Shown here piece after piece: positions 45,681 to 53,886 of a stretch of DNA of 64,000 nt. The stretch comes from Gloeothece verrucosa PCC 7822. Lineage in GTDB: Bacteria > Cyanobacteriota > Cyanobacteriia > Cyanobacteriales > Microcystaceae. A program made the position numbers and the translations under genes. The notes under the pieces are model-generated. The model was not told where the DNA came from and did no database searches. It worked only from the letters and a program-made list of their open reading frames with translations. The DNA lies in contig NC_014501.1 of assembly GCF_000147335.1 (NCBI RefSeq), forward strand, positions 744,001 to 808,000, in the 5' to 3' direction. Position 1 is the stretch's first letter, and every line of letters begins with the position of its first letter.

Positions 45681-45886
45681 ATGAAACTAGACCGCATAAC
45701 TAGCAACTCTGCTCGGATGAATGACAACCCTGTATCCGAAATTTAAGGCTTACAGTTCGGCGAGTAATTGAGTTATTAGCACTCTATCCTGAACGAGAAG
45801 AGTTATATAGAGAATTTCCTGAACTTGAAAAAGAAGATATTCAACAAGCATTAATTTTTGCTTCAATTTATTTAAATACAGATTGA
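45681..45886 (+). pseudogene. Frameshifted DUF433 antitoxin-like gene
   Basis: From ATG 45681: MKLDRITSNSARMNDNP, then one missing base near 45732 shifts the frame. The expected continuation CIRNLRLTVRRVIELLALYP, REELYREFPELEKEDIQQAL reads in the other frame to TGA 45884-45886. This is a typical DUF433 protein, usually paired with a DUF5615 PIN-like toxin, which is absent here. Confidence 0.75.
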
Positions 45887-45888
45887 TA

Positions 45889-47124
45889 TTAATCATAAAT
45901 GTTTAAAGAAAGTGCATACCGAATATCTCGCTTTATATCTTTTGAGAAAAAATCATAGGGCATTTCCACAGAATAAGCACCTTCAGCATGGCATCCGACT
46001 TGGTCGGGCGCAAAGCTGATAACCAGCCCATTTTTTGAAAAAGAAAAAGCTGAGAATGCTTCCCAAGTTTCTGTATTTGAATAAATCATTTCTTGATGAA
46101 ATGTTGATTGTTCTATAATATCTGAGTCTTTATCCCTGTCAGGGTTGTTTTCTTTGACTTCTTCTTCTTCGGTAAATTCCCATTTTTCAAATCTTTCTTT
46201 TTTTTGCTCTAACAGAGATTTTCTGACGTAGCCGACTATTTTTTCAAAACAATTATCAGCATCATTAAAAATATCTTTAATATCAGAAATTTCTATGAGT
46301 GGATTTAGCATAAAATTAAAGGTTTCAAATCCGTAATTTGGATGAGCAGCACCAGAACCATGCCAATATACAGTATATAAAATGCTGAGAAAAGAGTTTT
46401 CGTGAAAGATGCTTTCATAATAAGCATCATATATATCTGTTCTAAAGAATTCATTTTGGGCAAAACTAAATCTATCTAATGATTGCTCTAACTTGATTGA
46501 CCTGTAGCTATGCAATATTTGAATAAATCTGGCTTCAATAATTTTAGTAATTTCATCAAGATTTTTAAATCTTGTTGAGCTAAATCTTGGTAGAGTAAAT
46601 TCTACTTTATAACCCGGTAAGCCTTCCCAAGATTCTTGTCTGACTTGTTTTCTCACATGAATTTCGTCTACATTATCATTATAAGATATTTCAAAGCCAA
46701 GATTCTCCATTTGGGAATCTAAGGATTGTTTTATTTTTAACAATGAATCCGATGAGTTCAAATCAACAAATTGACGGCTAGATAGTTCATCAGGTAAAAC
46801 AGCATCACTGTCAAGCTTTACTGGAATAATATATATATCATCACTTAGTTTTTCTTCTAAGTATTTGAGTGCTATCTTAATTTCTCTTTGAACATAGCCA
46901 CGTTTATTAACAGAGCTATTAGAAATAAAGATAATAATAATTTGGGACTTGCCAAGATTTCTTTTAATCTCAAGATCCCAGTTTTGTCCGCCGAGTAATT
47001 TCTTACAGTCAATCCATGTGTTGGGATAACCATTTGTTACTAAATATTCATAAACCGGTAAAACTCTCTCCCGATCCTGGCTTGCATAGCTTAAAAATAC
47101 TTGTATCTCACTTTGCTCTGTCAT
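45889..47124 (-). CDS. TIR-domain protein fused to a RsiV/DUF3298-like domain
   Basis: 411 aa. Residues 6-145 form a TIR domain: VFLSYASQDRE (box 1), WIDCKKLLGGQNWDLEI with the putative catalytic Glu52, and IIIIFISNSSVNKRGYVQRE. In bacteria such domains cut NAD or make signalling nucleotides. A linker (150-175) leads to a domain that resembles DUF3298/RsiV: TVYWHGSGAAHPNYGFETFN, then LIEISDIKDIFNDAD and, after a charged loop, LVISFAPDQVGCHAEGAYSV. In anti-sigma factor RsiV that fold binds lysozyme. No signal peptide or helix, so it is cytosolic. An immune sensor-effector is a reasonable inference. It lies alone in an accessory patch. Confidence 0.8.
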   Translation of the reverse strand: MTEQSEIQVFLSYASQDRERVLPVYEYLVTNGYPNTWIDCKKLLGGQNWDLEIKRNLGKSQIIIIFISNSSVNKRGYVQREIKIALKYLEEKLSDDIYIIPVKLDSDAVLPDELSSRQFVDLNSSDSLLKIKQSLDSQMENLGFEISYNDNVDEIHVRKQVRQESWEGLPGYKVEFTLPRFSSTRFKNLDEITKIIEARFIQILHSYRSIKLEQSLDRFSFAQNEFFRTDIYDAYYESIFHENSFLSILYTVYWHGSGAAHPNYGFETFNFMLNPLIEISDIKDIFNDADNCFEKIVGYVRKSLLEQKKERFEKWEFTEEEEVKENNPDRDKDSDIIEQSTFHQEMIYSNTETWEAFSAFSFSKNGLVISFAPDQVGCHAEGAYSVEMPYDFFSKDIKRDIRYALSLNIYD

Positions 47125-47217
47125 ATTTTTTTACCCTTAAAGATAACCTCCTCTCTGTCTCCCTGTCTCTGCATAAAATAAAAATAAGGTGGGCAGTGCC
47201 CACCCATCCGATTGCTT

Positions 47218-48381
47218 TTACTTACCCATACCCAATTGTTGAGCCTTTTGGTAAACCTTACCCTCCGTTAACAGAGAAGGCGCAATTACCACCTCAACCT
47301 GCTGCATCTCCTTAATATCTTTAGCGCCCAAAGTCCCCATACTGGTTTTAAGAGCGCCTAAGAGATTATGAGTACCATCATCAAGTTTAGCCGGACCTCT
47401 CAAAATTTCTTGAATTGTTCCGGTTGTACCCACATTAATCCGAGTTCCTCGCGGTAACACCGGACTAGGGGTGGCCATCCCCCAGTGAAACCCTCTACCG
47501 GGCGCTTCTGCTGAACGAGCAATGGGAGAACCAATCATCACCGCATCCGCACCACAGGCAATACATTTACAAATATCACCACCGGTAATAATGCCACCAT
47601 CAGCAATCACTGGAACATATCTACCCGTTTCCTGATAATAATCCTCTCTAGCCGCCGCACAGTCAGCCACCGCCGTTGCTTGGGGAATACCCACCCCCAA
47701 CACGCCGCGAGAAGTACAAGCCGCACCTGGACCAATACCCACCAAAATTCCAGCCGCTCCTGCTTTCATTAGCTCAAGTGTGACCTCATAAGTAACACAA
47801 TTGCCTAAAATTACCGGCATCGGCATATTTTGAGAAAATTGGGCTAAATCTAGCGGATTAATCGAGGCAGGGGACAAATGGTCGGTAGACACCACTGTCG
47901 CTTGCACAAAGACTAAATCGGCTTTGGCAAGGGCGACGACTTCCCCAAAAGAGTAAGCCCCCGCAGGCGTTAAGCTAACTGCCGCGATGCCGCCTTGCTG
48001 TTTAATTTCGCTAATGCGTTGTTTAATTAATTCTGGCTTAATGGGTTCAGCATAGAGTTCTTGCATCAACCCGACAAATTCCGATTTTCCGACAGAAGCA
48101 ATACGGTCTAAAATAGGATTGGGATCAGCGTAACGAGTTTGAATTCCTTCTAGGTTGAGAACGCCTAAAGCGCCTAATTCTGAAAGTAATACCGCCATTC
48201 GCACATCGACTACACCGTCCATTGCACTAGCAATAATCGGGATTTCTCGCTCGATCCCACCAATAGAAAAGCGAGTATCTGCCAAACTAGGGTCTAGAGT
48301 CCGCACTCCGGGGACCAGTGCTATCTCATCGATACCATAGGCTCGACGAGCGATTTTACCCCGTCCAATGATAATATTCAC
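47218..48381 (-). CDS. guaB3: GuaB3-family IMP dehydrogenase-related protein
   Basis: 387 aa IMPDH/GMP reductase barrel without CBS domains: [19 protein letters not shown], the [12 protein letters not shown] loop, [21 protein letters not shown] with catalytic Cys (about 221), [22 protein letters not shown]. The family in cyanobacteria and actinobacteria is called GuaB3; it acts on IMP or GMP or in purine control. Length matches the family. No neighbour in purine metabolism. Confidence 0.88.
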   Translation of the reverse strand: MNIIIGRGKIARRAYGIDEIALVPGVRTLDPSLADTRFSIGGIEREIPIIASAMDGVVDVRMAVLLSELGALGVLNLEGIQTRYADPNPILDRIASVGKSEFVGLMQELYAEPIKPELIKQRISEIKQQGGIAAVSLTPAGAYSFGEVVALAKADLVFVQATVVSTDHLSPASINPLDLAQFSQNMPMPVILGNCVTYEVTLELMKAGAAGILVGIGPGAACTSRGVLGVGIPQATAVADCAAAREDYYQETGRYVPVIADGGIITGGDICKCIACGADAVMIGSPIARSAEAPGRGFHWGMATPSPVLPRGTRINVGTTGTIQEILRGPAKLDDGTHNLLGALKTSMGTLGAKDIKEMQQVEVVIAPSLLTEGKVYQKAQQLGMGK

Positions 48382-48873
48382 TCTTTGTCTATCTTATTCC
48401 CAAGGCTATTAGCCTAGGCTATCAAATTTTTAGGGCTTTGGGGAATAGGTATTTGGTTTTTATCCTTGTACCTAGTCCTTATTTATAGTTTATTACGAGT
48501 CAACTACTCCGACCCGAAGAAGGCGCTCTTGTCGGAACTTGCATCTAAACTCCACCGCAACTCCAAAAACCTTTGCAGATTCTTGGCTTTGGCTTCATCG
48601 TCTGACACATTAGGGGATGCTGACAAAATCCCCGTACTCATCCAGCTACTTGATTTTAGGTTTCACCCTAATAGCTTTTAGTCTCTCTACCCCGCTTCGC
48701 GCTCGGGTGGAGACTCACGCGCATTTGTTGAATTGTTTGTTGCTAACCGTACTTTTCCCGACGGGTTTTACTGTATTAAAGCATTATGGCTCTTTTTAAG
48801 CTTTCGTTACAATGAGTAATGAAGAGGTAGAGCTAATTAGGTTTTACCAACAATCAAAGGAGGAAATCCACAG
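48382..48873. other. 492-base spacer with one doubtful minus-strand frame
   Basis: A 45-codon minus frame (48504-48641: MSTGILSASPNVSDDEAKAK, then LQRFLELRWSLD) has no strong RBS and is left unconfirmed. An imperfect GC-rich hairpin lies near 48682-48717 (GTCTCTCTACCCCGC...GGGTGGAGAC). The 3' end carries AAAGGAGG, the RBS of the next gene. No clear RNA gene. Confidence 0.35.
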
Positions 48874-49995
48874 ATGAACGGCAACATTCGTGTAGGTAAC
48901 TTATTTGGGATACCTTTTTATGTAAATCCATCTTGGTTTTTTGTTTTGGGGTTAGTTACCCTCAGTTATGGAGGAGATTTAGCTCAATTTCCGCAACTGA
49001 GTGGGATTACACCTTGGTTGTTAGGATTTGTTGCCGCACTACTCCTATTTGCTTCTGTGGTTGCCCATGAATTGGGACATAGTTTTGTCGCACTCGCTCA
49101 AGGTATAGAAGTTAAGTCTATCACTTTGTTTCTTTTTGGTGGATTAGCCAGCTTAGGGAAAGAATCTGAAACCCCGCTTCAGGCTTTTTTAGTAGCGATT
49201 GCAGGACCGGTTGTTAGTTTACTTCTGTTTGGCTTGTTTTTGCTGATCTCGAATCAACTGGCTTTGCCCACTCCGCTTGCTGCTATCGTCTCTATGTTAG
49301 CTTATATTAACTTAGCCTTAGCTGTTTTTAACTTGATTCCTGGGTTGCCCTTAGATGGTGGCAATGTTTTAAAATCTGTTGTCTGGCAGATTACTGGTAA
49401 TCCGAATAAAGGCGTTATTTTTGCCAGTCGAGTCGGTCAATTATTCGGTTGGTTAGCGGTTATTATTGGAGCCTTATCGATTTTTGGCGTGAGTCAAATT
49501 GGCAGTTTTTGGACTTTATTAATTGGCTTTTTCTTGTTACAAAATGCGGGGTTTTCTGCCCAAACGGCTAGGGTTCAAGATACTTTAGGGAGTTATAAAG
49601 TTGAAGAAGCGATTATTCCCGATAGCCCCATTGTTTCGGCTGACTTAACTTTACGAGAATTCGTTAATGAATATGTCATTGGGAAAAAAGAATGGAGAAA
49701 ATTTTTAGTGACCAATGAAGATAATAAATTAATGGGAGTTCTTTTGATTGACAGCTTAAAGCAAGTTCCTACTTCTCAATGGACGGAAGTCCTAGTCAAA
49801 GACTTAATTCAACCGGCAGATACTATTAAAACGATTCAGGCTGAACAATCTTTACTGGATGCGGTAAAACTTCTAGAAGATCAAACCTCTCCTCAGTTAA
49901 CGGTTATCCGAGGCGATGGGGTTGTAGTGGGATTATTGGAAAAAGCTTCGGTTCTCAGATTCTTGCAGGAAAAGGCACAAGCTAAAGCCGCTTAA
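48874..49995 (+). CDS. Site-2 (M50) protease with C-terminal CBS-like pair
   Basis: 373 aa intramembrane metalloprotease. HELGH zinc site (about residues 64-68) in the second helix (ASVVAHELGHSFVALAQG), the second zinc ligand in LPLDGGNVLKSVVW (about 159), and six hydrophobic spans. Residues about 240-370 form two CBS-type motifs (EEAIIPDSPIVSADLTLREF, DLIQPADTIKTI). This resembles the sll0862-type cyanobacterial proteases that cleave membrane-bound regulators. The RBS AAAGGAGG is ideal. Confidence 0.9.
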   Translation: MNGNIRVGNLFGIPFYVNPSWFFVLGLVTLSYGGDLAQFPQLSGITPWLLGFVAALLLFASVVAHELGHSFVALAQGIEVKSITLFLFGGLASLGKESETPLQAFLVAIAGPVVSLLLFGLFLLISNQLALPTPLAAIVSMLAYINLALAVFNLIPGLPLDGGNVLKSVVWQITGNPNKGVIFASRVGQLFGWLAVIIGALSIFGVSQIGSFWTLLIGFFLLQNAGFSAQTARVQDTLGSYKVEEAIIPDSPIVSADLTLREFVNEYVIGKKEWRKFLVTNEDNKLMGVLLIDSLKQVPTSQWTEVLVKDLIQPADTIKTIQAEQSLLDAVKLLEDQTSPQLTVIRGDGVVVGLLEKASVLRFLQEKAQAKAA

Positions 49996-50127
49996 TAAAT
50001 CAACCATCCATAAATCATAAACCATGAGCGATCAGCAACTTAACTTAGGGCTGATTGCTCCTAGCTAATGACCCATAACTGAGATCTGATAAAATCGAAG
50101 GGGTTAGTTGCTCAAAAGGAATTAAAT

Positions 50128-50427
50128 ATGGCTCAAGAATATCTTCGTGTTGTGGCTCGGGTGGCGGCTCTGCCTGATAAAGTGGAGGAAGTTAAAGCTA
50201 TTCTCAGTGAACTTATTGAACCCACTCGTCAAGAAACCGGTTGTATTCAATATGAGCTTTTACAAAATCAAAATGACCCAACAGATTTTACCTTTGTGGA
50301 AACTTGGACAAATAAATCATCTTTATATACTCATCTCGCTAACAGTCATATTCAAGCGGCTATTAAAAAATTTGAGGGTTTAATCGCGGCTGAACCGGAT
50401 ATTCGTTTGTATGATCAATTATTTTGA
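50128..50427 (+). CDS. Putative quinol monooxygenase (YgiN-like, ABM domain)
   Basis: 99 aa. A single ferredoxin-like ABM domain: LRVVARVAALPDKVEEVKAI, PTRQETGCIQYELLQNQ, FTFVETWTNKSSLYTHLANS HIQAAI. Relatives such as YgiN oxidise quinols without cofactor. Its 3' part (50257-50401) was copied downstream to 51465-51609, making a broken duplicate. Intact length. Confidence 0.88.
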   Translation: MAQEYLRVVARVAALPDKVEEVKAILSELIEPTRQETGCIQYELLQNQNDPTDFTFVETWTNKSSLYTHLANSHIQAAIKKFEGLIAAEPDIRLYDQLF

Positions 50428-50473
50428 CAACTGAGTCAGGCTATAGATAATTTTGCCTTATCCATTATTTGAA

Positions 50474-50494
50474 CCCCGCCCTTGAAGGACGAGG
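50474..50494. repeat. Convergent-gene palindrome (CCCCGCCCTT...), with copy at 51671
   Basis: CCCCGCCCTTGAAGGACGAGG is an imperfect inverted repeat between the convergent monooxygenase and PEP-CTERM genes, repeated identically at 51671-51691 through the duplication. Likely a bidirectional terminator, or the end of an old IS605-like element. Confidence 0.5.
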
Positions 50495-50513
50495 CCTTCA
50501 TGAGAGCTTACTC

Positions 50514-51404
50514 TCAAACGGGAGTTGAAATTTTAGATTTTTTTTCCTGCTTTTTAGATACTGTTCGCTTGAAGAACGAACCGAAACCCAAGGCTGTACT
50601 TACGCCAAAAATAGTAAAGGGTTCTGGAACGACTTGGGGGGTTTGGCGCATGGAGTAAGACCATATTCCAGGGACAGGATCAATTAGGTTGCTACCATTA
50701 ACCAAATTTAAAATAGATGAGCTAAAAGAACCTGGCAGTACCCATAAATTTATCCCATCACCAGCATCGAAGCCAGCTAGAGCAGGTGTCCCACCCAGTC
50801 CATTCGAGCCTCCAGAGGCATCTCCTGTAGTCCAGTTAAGGCCGGCATAGCGAAACTCAATGTCCAAGTATCCTCCTTTAAAGTCTTGCCTCCGATCCCG
50901 CAGGACAACTTGGAAAGTATTGGTTTTATCACTATGTTGATTATAATAGCCAACTTGATCCCAAGTAACCACAATGGTCTTCTCATTAGGATAACCCACG
51001 TAAACGGTCCCGCAATCTTCGCATCGGGTATCCACATCTGCCCAGTAAGGGGCAATTATTGGGTAGTTGTAGTTGCTAACAGGAAATGGTTCAGGAGTGT
51101 AACTACGGAATGGAGCAATGGTCACGGTGCCATTCGGGTTAACAAAAAAAAACATACGAGAGCCGAAGAGGGGAAAGGGTAGGGTTAATGGGTCTGGTGT
51201 GTGTTCCCCTGGCTCTAAATCATGGTTAAGTTTTGAAGTCGCATAACCATATCCGGCAGGACCACCTAAACCCTTGATTAAAACATTGGGATTGGTAATT
51301 TGTGCGTTAGCTCTCTGGGGCAATGTTGCACACAGCAGCAACAATACGGACGCACTGAAGCCAAAGGCGCAGTCTTTGAGCCTATTTGAACGATTAAACA
51401 TCAT
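50514..51404 (-). CDS. Nidogen-like PEP-CTERM protein, copy 1
   Basis: 296 aa. A signal peptide (GFSASVLLLLCATLPQRANA), then a NIDO-like region: IIAPYWADVDTRCEDCGTVY, NTFQVVLRDRRQDFK, DIEFRYAGLNWTTGDASGGS. C-terminal sorting tail: VPEPFTIFGVSTALGFGSFF plus Lys-rich end, the PEP-CTERM signal cut by an exosortase. Exported and probably linked to exopolysaccharide or the cell surface. Paralogue of the next PEP-CTERM gene; lacks its middle insert. Confidence 0.88.
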   Translation of the reverse strand: MMFNRSNRLKDCAFGFSASVLLLLCATLPQRANAQITNPNVLIKGLGGPAGYGYATSKLNHDLEPGEHTPDPLTLPFPLFGSRMFFFVNPNGTVTIAPFRSYTPEPFPVSNYNYPIIAPYWADVDTRCEDCGTVYVGYPNEKTIVVTWDQVGYYNQHSDKTNTFQVVLRDRRQDFKGGYLDIEFRYAGLNWTTGDASGGSNGLGGTPALAGFDAGDGINLWVLPGSFSSSILNLVNGSNLIDPVPGIWSYSMRQTPQVVPEPFTIFGVSTALGFGSFFKRTVSKKQEKKSKISTPV

Positions 51405-51464
51405 ATTGGCTGAAAATTAGGAATTTATGACAGAATCCTAACATATAGCATTTGCATAATCAAT

Positions 51465-51611
51465 CTTTTACAAAATCAAAATGACCCAACAGATTTTACC
51501 TTTGTGGAAACTTGGACAAATAAATCATGTTTAGATACTCATCTGGCTAACAGTCATATTCAAGCGGCTATTAAAAAATTTGAGGGTTTAATCGCGGCTG
51601 AACCGGATATT
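51465..51611 (+). pseudogene. Duplicated 3' piece of the monooxygenase gene
   Basis: Nearly identical to 50257-50401, with few substitutions, one making a stop-like TAG near 51531. No start, so not a gene. It marks the left side of unit 2 of the duplication and shows the copying started inside 50128-50427. Confidence 0.85.
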
Positions 51612-51710
51612 TTCTCTCTCAACTTTTAGGCAAATGGAGAAGAATAATTTTGCCTTCTCCATTATTTGAACCCCGCCCTTGAAGGACGAGGCCTTGATCA
51701 GAGCTTACTC

Positions 51711-53015
51711 TCAAACGGGAGTTGAAATTTTAGATTTTTTTTCCTGCTTTTTAGACACTCTTCGCTTGAAGAACGAACCGAAACCCAAGGCTGTACTTAC
51801 GCCAAAAATAGTAAAGGGTTCTGGAACGACTTGGGGGATTTGGCGCATGGACACCTGGCCTGGGCTAACAAAAGTTAGTCCTGTTACGAATGCTTGAACA
51901 TCGTTGGGGTCTAGCCCAGCCTCAACCTCGATCCCTCTGATACTGAAACGATTCACGCCACCTGGCGAGAAAGTGAAAGGATTGCCACCCGTCAAAAAGA
52001 TGCCACTATTCTCGTAGTCATTGATAGTAGGATTAAACAGCCAAAGTTCATAATTATTATCGCCAATGCCAGTGGGCAGAAGAACAGAGGCAATGTTTGG
52101 GCCTGAATCAACAACATAGTCGTAACCGATGCCAACTAATGGATCGATGAAGACTGGGATATTAGGGTCTTGAATATTAAAATTAAATTCCCATCCGTTA
52201 TCTGTCACCACAGGAAGAAGAGGATTGCTTGGAGTAGTTCCTGGGATAGTTCCTGGGACACTACCTTGTCGGATCGCGAAAGACCATATTCCAGCGACAG
52301 GATCAATTAGGTTGCTACTATTAACCAAATTTAAAATATATGAGCTAAAAGAACCTGGCAGTGCCGAGAAATTTATCCCATCACCAGCATCGAAGCCAGC
52401 TTGGGCAGGTGTACCACCCAGTCCATTCGAGCCTCCAGAGGCATCCCCTGTAGTCCAGTTAAGGCCGCCATAGCGAAACTCAATGTCAAAGTCTCCTGGA
52501 GTAAAGTCCTGACTCCGATTCCGCAGGACAACTTGGAAAGTATTGGTTTTATCACTATGTTCATCATAATAGCCAACTTGATCCCAAGTCACCACAACCG
52601 TGTCTGAATTAGGAGAACCCACGTAAACGGCCCCGCAATCTTGGCATCGGGTATCCACATCTGCCCAGTAAGGGGCAATCATTGGCTGGTTGCTAACAGG
52701 AAATGGTTCAGGAGTGTAACGAAAGAGTGGACTTTCGAAGGTCAGGTTGCCATTGTTGTTAATCCAAAACTCGTTAAAGTAGTTGCCAAAAAAGTTGATG
52801 GTAAAGGGTAGGTCTAATAAGTTGGACGAGCCATCATCGTTAGGTTCTTGAGATAGCTCACCATATCCCGCAGGACCACCTAAGCCATTGATTAAAACAT
52901 TGGGATTGGTAATTTGAGCGTTAGCTCTCTGGGGCAATGTTCCACACAGGAGCAACAATACGGACGCGCTGAAGCCATAGGCGTAGTCTTTGAGCCTATT
53001 TGAGCGATTAAACAT
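51711..53015 (-). CDS. Nidogen-like PEP-CTERM protein, copy 2 with insert
   Basis: 434 aa. Same signal peptide, NIDO-like region (PMIAPYWADVDTRCQDCGAV, DIEFRYGGLNWTTGDASGGS) and VPEPFTIFGVSTALGFGSFF tail as copy 1. Between them lies an extra beta-rich stretch (about 250-390: NPLLPVVTDNGWEFNFNIQD onward), so copy 1 has lost it or copy 2 gained it. Exported, exosortase-sorted surface protein. It is the longer form and may be the ancestral one. Confidence 0.88.
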   Translation of the reverse strand: MFNRSNRLKDYAYGFSASVLLLLCGTLPQRANAQITNPNVLINGLGGPAGYGELSQEPNDDGSSNLLDLPFTINFFGNYFNEFWINNNGNLTFESPLFRYTPEPFPVSNQPMIAPYWADVDTRCQDCGAVYVGSPNSDTVVVTWDQVGYYDEHSDKTNTFQVVLRNRSQDFTPGDFDIEFRYGGLNWTTGDASGGSNGLGGTPAQAGFDAGDGINFSALPGSFSSYILNLVNSSNLIDPVAGIWSFAIRQGSVPGTIPGTTPSNPLLPVVTDNGWEFNFNIQDPNIPVFIDPLVGIGYDYVVDSGPNIASVLLPTGIGDNNYELWLFNPTINDYENSGIFLTGGNPFTFSPGGVNRFSIRGIEVEAGLDPNDVQAFVTGLTFVSPGQVSMRQIPQVVPEPFTIFGVSTALGFGSFFKRRVSKKQEKKSKISTPV

Positions 53016-53166
53016 TATATTTTCTGTAAATTGGTATTTGATGACAGAAGCCTAACATATAGCATTTGCATAATCAATCTTTATAAGCAGACTTCACAGA
53101 ATCTTTAATTTATTGCTTTTAAATGTATTAAATATATAAAGAGACGACTATCATAGGATTAAAATC

Positions 53167-53370
53167 ATGGAAGATTTTTTTAATAACATTTCTCGCTACC
53201 CTCGCTACCTGATCAGTTTTTCTTTAGGCATCTTCTTTTCCTTCTTTGGATGGATGAAACCTCTATTTAAGAATCCGCTCACAGCGATCGCAACGATAGG
53301 AATGTTAGTCGGAGGGTTTGTGTTTTTATTCTTTACCCTACGAGCTATGTTAGGGGTATCTACAGTATGA
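53167..53370 (+). CDS. DUF751 (Ycf33-like) small membrane protein
   Basis: 67 aa. Two hydrophobic segments (ISFSLGIFFSFFGWMKPLF and MLVGGFVFLFFTLRAML) with a short N-terminal FFNNISRYPRYL, matching DUF751, which is coded before rbfA in cyanobacteria. HIP1 site at 53284. Function unknown. Confidence 0.88.
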   Translation: MEDFFNNISRYPRYLISFSLGIFFSFFGWMKPLFKNPLTAIATIGMLVGGFVFLFFTLRAMLGVSTV

Positions 53371-53479
53371 TCAACGTAGATCTGAATCTCTTAGCAAGAG
53401 ACTAAGTAACGGATAGGGGTTGAAATAACATAATCAACCCTACTTAAAGCCCATAAAGTTAGCAATAGGGGGCGAAATC

Positions 53480-53881
53480 ATGGCTACCGATCGTCGAGTT
53501 TCTCGCGTTTCCTCCTTAATTAAACGCGAAGTCAGTCAAATGTTACTCTACGAGATCAAGGATGATCGAGTAGGTGCGGGGATGGTGAGTGTCACCGATG
53601 TAGATGTGTCCGGAGATTTACAGCACGCGAAAATTTTCGTCAGTATCTACGGCACAGAACAAGCAAAAGCAGAAACAATGGAGGGCTTAAGATCGTCAGC
53701 CGGTTTTGTACGCCGTGAACTTGGCCAACGGATACGCCTCCGGAGAACCCCTGAAATAGTGTTTTTTGAAGATCGTTCTTTAGAGCGAGGCGATCGCACA
53801 TTACATCTACTCAACCAACTCCGGGATACTCGTCAAGAAGATGATGAGGATATAGAGCCTGCACAAGAGGACCTCAGTTAA
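53480..53881 (+). CDS. rbfA: 30S ribosome-binding factor A
   Basis: 133 aa KH-fold protein that matures the 16S rRNA 5' end on the small subunit, needed in the cold. [20 protein letters not shown], the [19 protein letters not shown] strand, and [20 protein letters not shown] are the family marks. Acidic C-terminal tail. Follows DUF751 and is followed 5 bases later by the GH3 gene, a conserved cyanobacterial order. Confidence 0.96.
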   Translation: MATDRRVSRVSSLIKREVSQMLLYEIKDDRVGAGMVSVTDVDVSGDLQHAKIFVSIYGTEQAKAETMEGLRSSAGFVRRELGQRIRLRRTPEIVFFEDRSLERGDRTLHLLNQLRDTRQEDDEDIEPAQEDLS

Positions 53882-53886
53882 GCGTT

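Larger units (their letters stand above)
50257..53083. repeat. Tandem duplication of monooxygenase 3' end plus PEP-CTERM gene
   Basis: Unit 1 starts at about 50257 (CTTTTACAAAATC, inside the monooxygenase) and ends about 51468. Unit 2 starts at 51465 with the same sequence. Offset is about 1208 in the monooxygenase part and 1197 from the hairpin (50474, 51671) and gene stops (50514, 51711) on. The right ends share GCATTTGCATAATCAATCTT, at about 51450 and 53068. Confidence 0.85.

Noticed and set aside
48504..48641. 45-codon minus-strand gene in the guaB3/protease spacer
   Set aside because: No RBS or known family; kept only as a remark.
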